A DNA stretch of 6,362 nt from positions 1-6,362 of the forward strand of contig CAMWWW010000141.1 of NCBI GenBank assembly GCA_947178015.1. The letters run 5' to 3'. This stretch comes from an uncultured Clostridia bacterium (lineage in GTDB: Bacteria > Bacillota > Clostridia > Lachnospirales > Lachnospiraceae). The notes under the pieces are model-generated. The model was not told the origin of the DNA and did no database searches. It saw nothing but the letters and a program-made list of their open reading frames with translations. Made by a program: the position numbers and the translations under genes. This document shows, in pieces, positions 4,932 to 6,362 of this stretch (positions are counted from its first letter, which is position 1; each line of letters opens with the position of its first letter).

Positions 4932-6257
4932 ATGGTTAAGGATATGACGGAGGGCAGCCCAGCTCGTCTCATTTTGGCGTTTTCTATCCCACTTTTGATT
5001 GGAAATATATTCCAGCAGCTTTATAGTATGGTAGATACTATTATTGTGGGCAGGTTTTTAGGGGTGCAGGCACTGGCGGCAGTTGGCTCGACAGGCTCGC
5101 TTTCTTTTCTGGTGCTGGGGTTTATTATGGGTATTACCAGTGGATTTTCCGTGTTGGCGGCACAACGTTTTGGCGCAGGAGATGAGAGGGGACTTAGGCA
5201 TTATGTGGCGATGTCGGTGTACCTTGGATTCATTCTCTCAGCAATGCTTACGGTACTGACTATCTGTCTGACCAGACCAATGCTTGCCTTAATGAATACG
5301 CCAGAGGATATTTTTGATGAGGCGGCGCTTTATATTATTGTAATATTTGCAGGGATATTGCCGACGATGTTTTATAATCTGCTTGCAGGAATACTGCGTG
5401 CGTTGGGAGACAGCAAGACGCCGCTATATTTTCTGATTGTTTCTTCGGTGTTAAATATTGCACTGGATATGTTTTTTATCGTGACTTTACAATCTGGTGT
5501 TGCCGGTGCAGCTTATGCTACAGTAATTTCACAGGCCGTGTCAGCAGTACTTTGTCTTGTTTACATCCGAGCACGTTTTCCCATTCTTCGATTTCAGAAG
5601 GAGGAATTATCCTACAGCCATCACAGTGCCTTTCAGCTAATGAGAGTGGGGATTCCAATGGCGCTGCAGTTTTCCATTACAGCGATTGGTACCATGATTT
5701 TACAGGGGGCCATCAATAGTTTTGGTTCTACTGTTGTGGGAGCTTATACGGCGGCCTGCAAGGCAGAACAGCTTGCCACTCAGCCCGCGGTGACGTTTGG
5801 CACGACCATGGCATCCTACACAGGGCAGAATCTTGGAGCTGGAAGAATGGACAGAATTCGAAAAGGTGTGAATCGCTGTGTCCTGATTTCCTGTGTTTTT
5901 TGCATACTTGGCAGCCTGCTTGTCGTGTTTGGGGGAAGTGCGCTTGTTTCGTTATTTATCACGGGGGATCAGCCAGAGGTTTTGGCATATGCACAAGAAT
6001 ATCTAAATACAATTGCAATCTTCTTTATTCCGCTGGGATTAATTTTTATCTACCGCAATACACTTCAGGGAATGGGAGACGGCTTTATGCCCATGATGGC
6101 GGGTGTGGCAGAGCTTGTGATGAGAGCGTTTGTGGCATTTTACTTAACAGATCGCCTTGGATATCTTGGGATATGCCTTGCCGGACCGATCGCATGGATT
6201 GGCGCAGATATTCCACTGATGCTGACTTATTATATTAAAATGCATAAGTTTCGGTAA
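4932..6257 (+). CDS. MATE family multidrug/cation efflux transporter
   Basis: This is a complete 441-residue polytopic membrane protein of the MATE superfamily, the normal length with about 12 hydrophobic segments. MATE proteins export cationic drugs or other small molecules in exchange for Na+ or H+. The two homologous six-helix halves are visible at about 14-215 and 236-437. Typical features are an N-terminal TEGSPARLILAFSIPLL, then YSMVDTIIVGRFLG in the first helix region. RALGDSKTPLYF follows at about 156-167. The second half has GQNLGAGRMDRI (298-309), with QGMGDGFMPMM near 379-389. The loop around 216-235 joins the halves. The ATG at 4932 was chosen because AGGAGGG ends 8 bases upstream. 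An ATG at 4927 is in another frame and stops after six codons. No clear terminator follows in the window. Substrate is unknown, and no frameshift or truncation is seen. Confidence 0.95.
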   Translation: MVKDMTEGSPARLILAFSIPLLIGNIFQQLYSMVDTIIVGRFLGVQALAAVGSTGSLSFLVLGFIMGITSGFSVLAAQRFGAGDERGLRHYVAMSVYLGFILSAMLTVLTICLTRPMLALMNTPEDIFDEAALYIIVIFAGILPTMFYNLLAGILRALGDSKTPLYFLIVSSVLNIALDMFFIVTLQSGVAGAAYATVISQAVSAVLCLVYIRARFPILRFQKEELSYSHHSAFQLMRVGIPMALQFSITAIGTMILQGAINSFGSTVVGAYTAACKAEQLATQPAVTFGTTMASYTGQNLGAGRMDRIRKGVNRCVLISCVFCILGSLLVVFGGSALVSLFITGDQPEVLAYAQEYLNTIAIFFIPLGLIFIYRNTLQGMGDGFMPMMAGVAELVMRAFVAFYLTDRLGYLGICLAGPIAWIGADIPLMLTYYIKMHKFR

Positions 6258-6362
6258 GAGTTATTTATATAGTCATTTTCGAGAAAGGTCCGCATAGCCA
6301 GCGCAGCTATTTCCTCCGTCACCCCGCTCTCGCTTACCGTCCGCTACGTTTTTCACTAAGCG
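6258..6362. other. G+C-richer segment at the right edge; no gene assigned, possible repeat or edge of a gene
   Basis: The 105 bases after the MATE stop change from AT-rich to a clearly more G+C-rich stretch (about 6290-6345). They contain short internal repeats: CCGTC twice (6316-6320, 6338-6342), CGCTTA (6331-6336) inverted as TAAGCG (6357-6362), and ATAGC (6294-6298) inverted as GCTAT (6306-6310). On the minus strand a frame is open from the right edge for about 30 codons, but it resembles no known protein. It may be a dispersed intergenic repeat. Confidence 0.35.

Noticed and set aside
1..6362. tRNA or rRNA genes, CRISPR arrays, riboswitches, complete insertion sequences
   Set aside because: No cloverleaf-type sequence, spaced repeats, known riboswitch core or transposase with terminal inverted repeats was seen. 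The only mobile-related family is the Rpn fragment.

Overview
The window looks like chromosomal DNA from a low-GC Firmicute, most likely a clostridial gut-type lineage such as Lachnospiraceae. The reasons are the near-consensus AGGAGG ribosome sites, AT-rich intergenic DNA with sigma-A type promoters, U-tailed hairpin terminators and the families present. This placement is inference, because no rRNA or marker gene is visible.

Layout, left to right. Positions 1-600 (+) hold the C-terminal part of an Rpn-family (PD-(D/E)XK) nuclease whose start lies outside the window. Inside it, in frame, an ATG at 295 has an excellent Shine-Dalgarno sequence and could make a separate 101-residue C-terminal protein. 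A perfect 17-bp hairpin (607-652) separates this gene from a minus-strand pair: a PPP-type metallophosphatase (2814-2119) followed by an M18 aminopeptidase (2109-703). The pair is tightly packed, and the stop codon of the first is part of the ribosome site of the second. Divergent from it, a YcxB-like membrane protein (3036-3563, +) ends inside a bidirectional terminator. This terminator also serves an HTH-TPR regulator on the minus strand (4647-3610). Divergent from the regulator is a complete MATE-family efflux transporter (4932-6257, +) with a promoter, a leader of about 80 nt and an operator-like palindrome. The last 105 bases hold no identifiable gene and are visibly richer in G+C.

How the genes may work together. 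The phosphatase and aminopeptidase look like a housekeeping operon. The regulator and transporter are divergently transcribed and may be a regulator-target pair (inference). The YcxB-like gene stands alone. The observation most worth following is the nested start in the Rpn gene. Rpn nucleases of E. coli are reported to be inhibited by small proteins made from internal starts in the same gene. This gene has the signal expected for that arrangement, and two of its only three GAG glutamate codons build the internal ribosome site.
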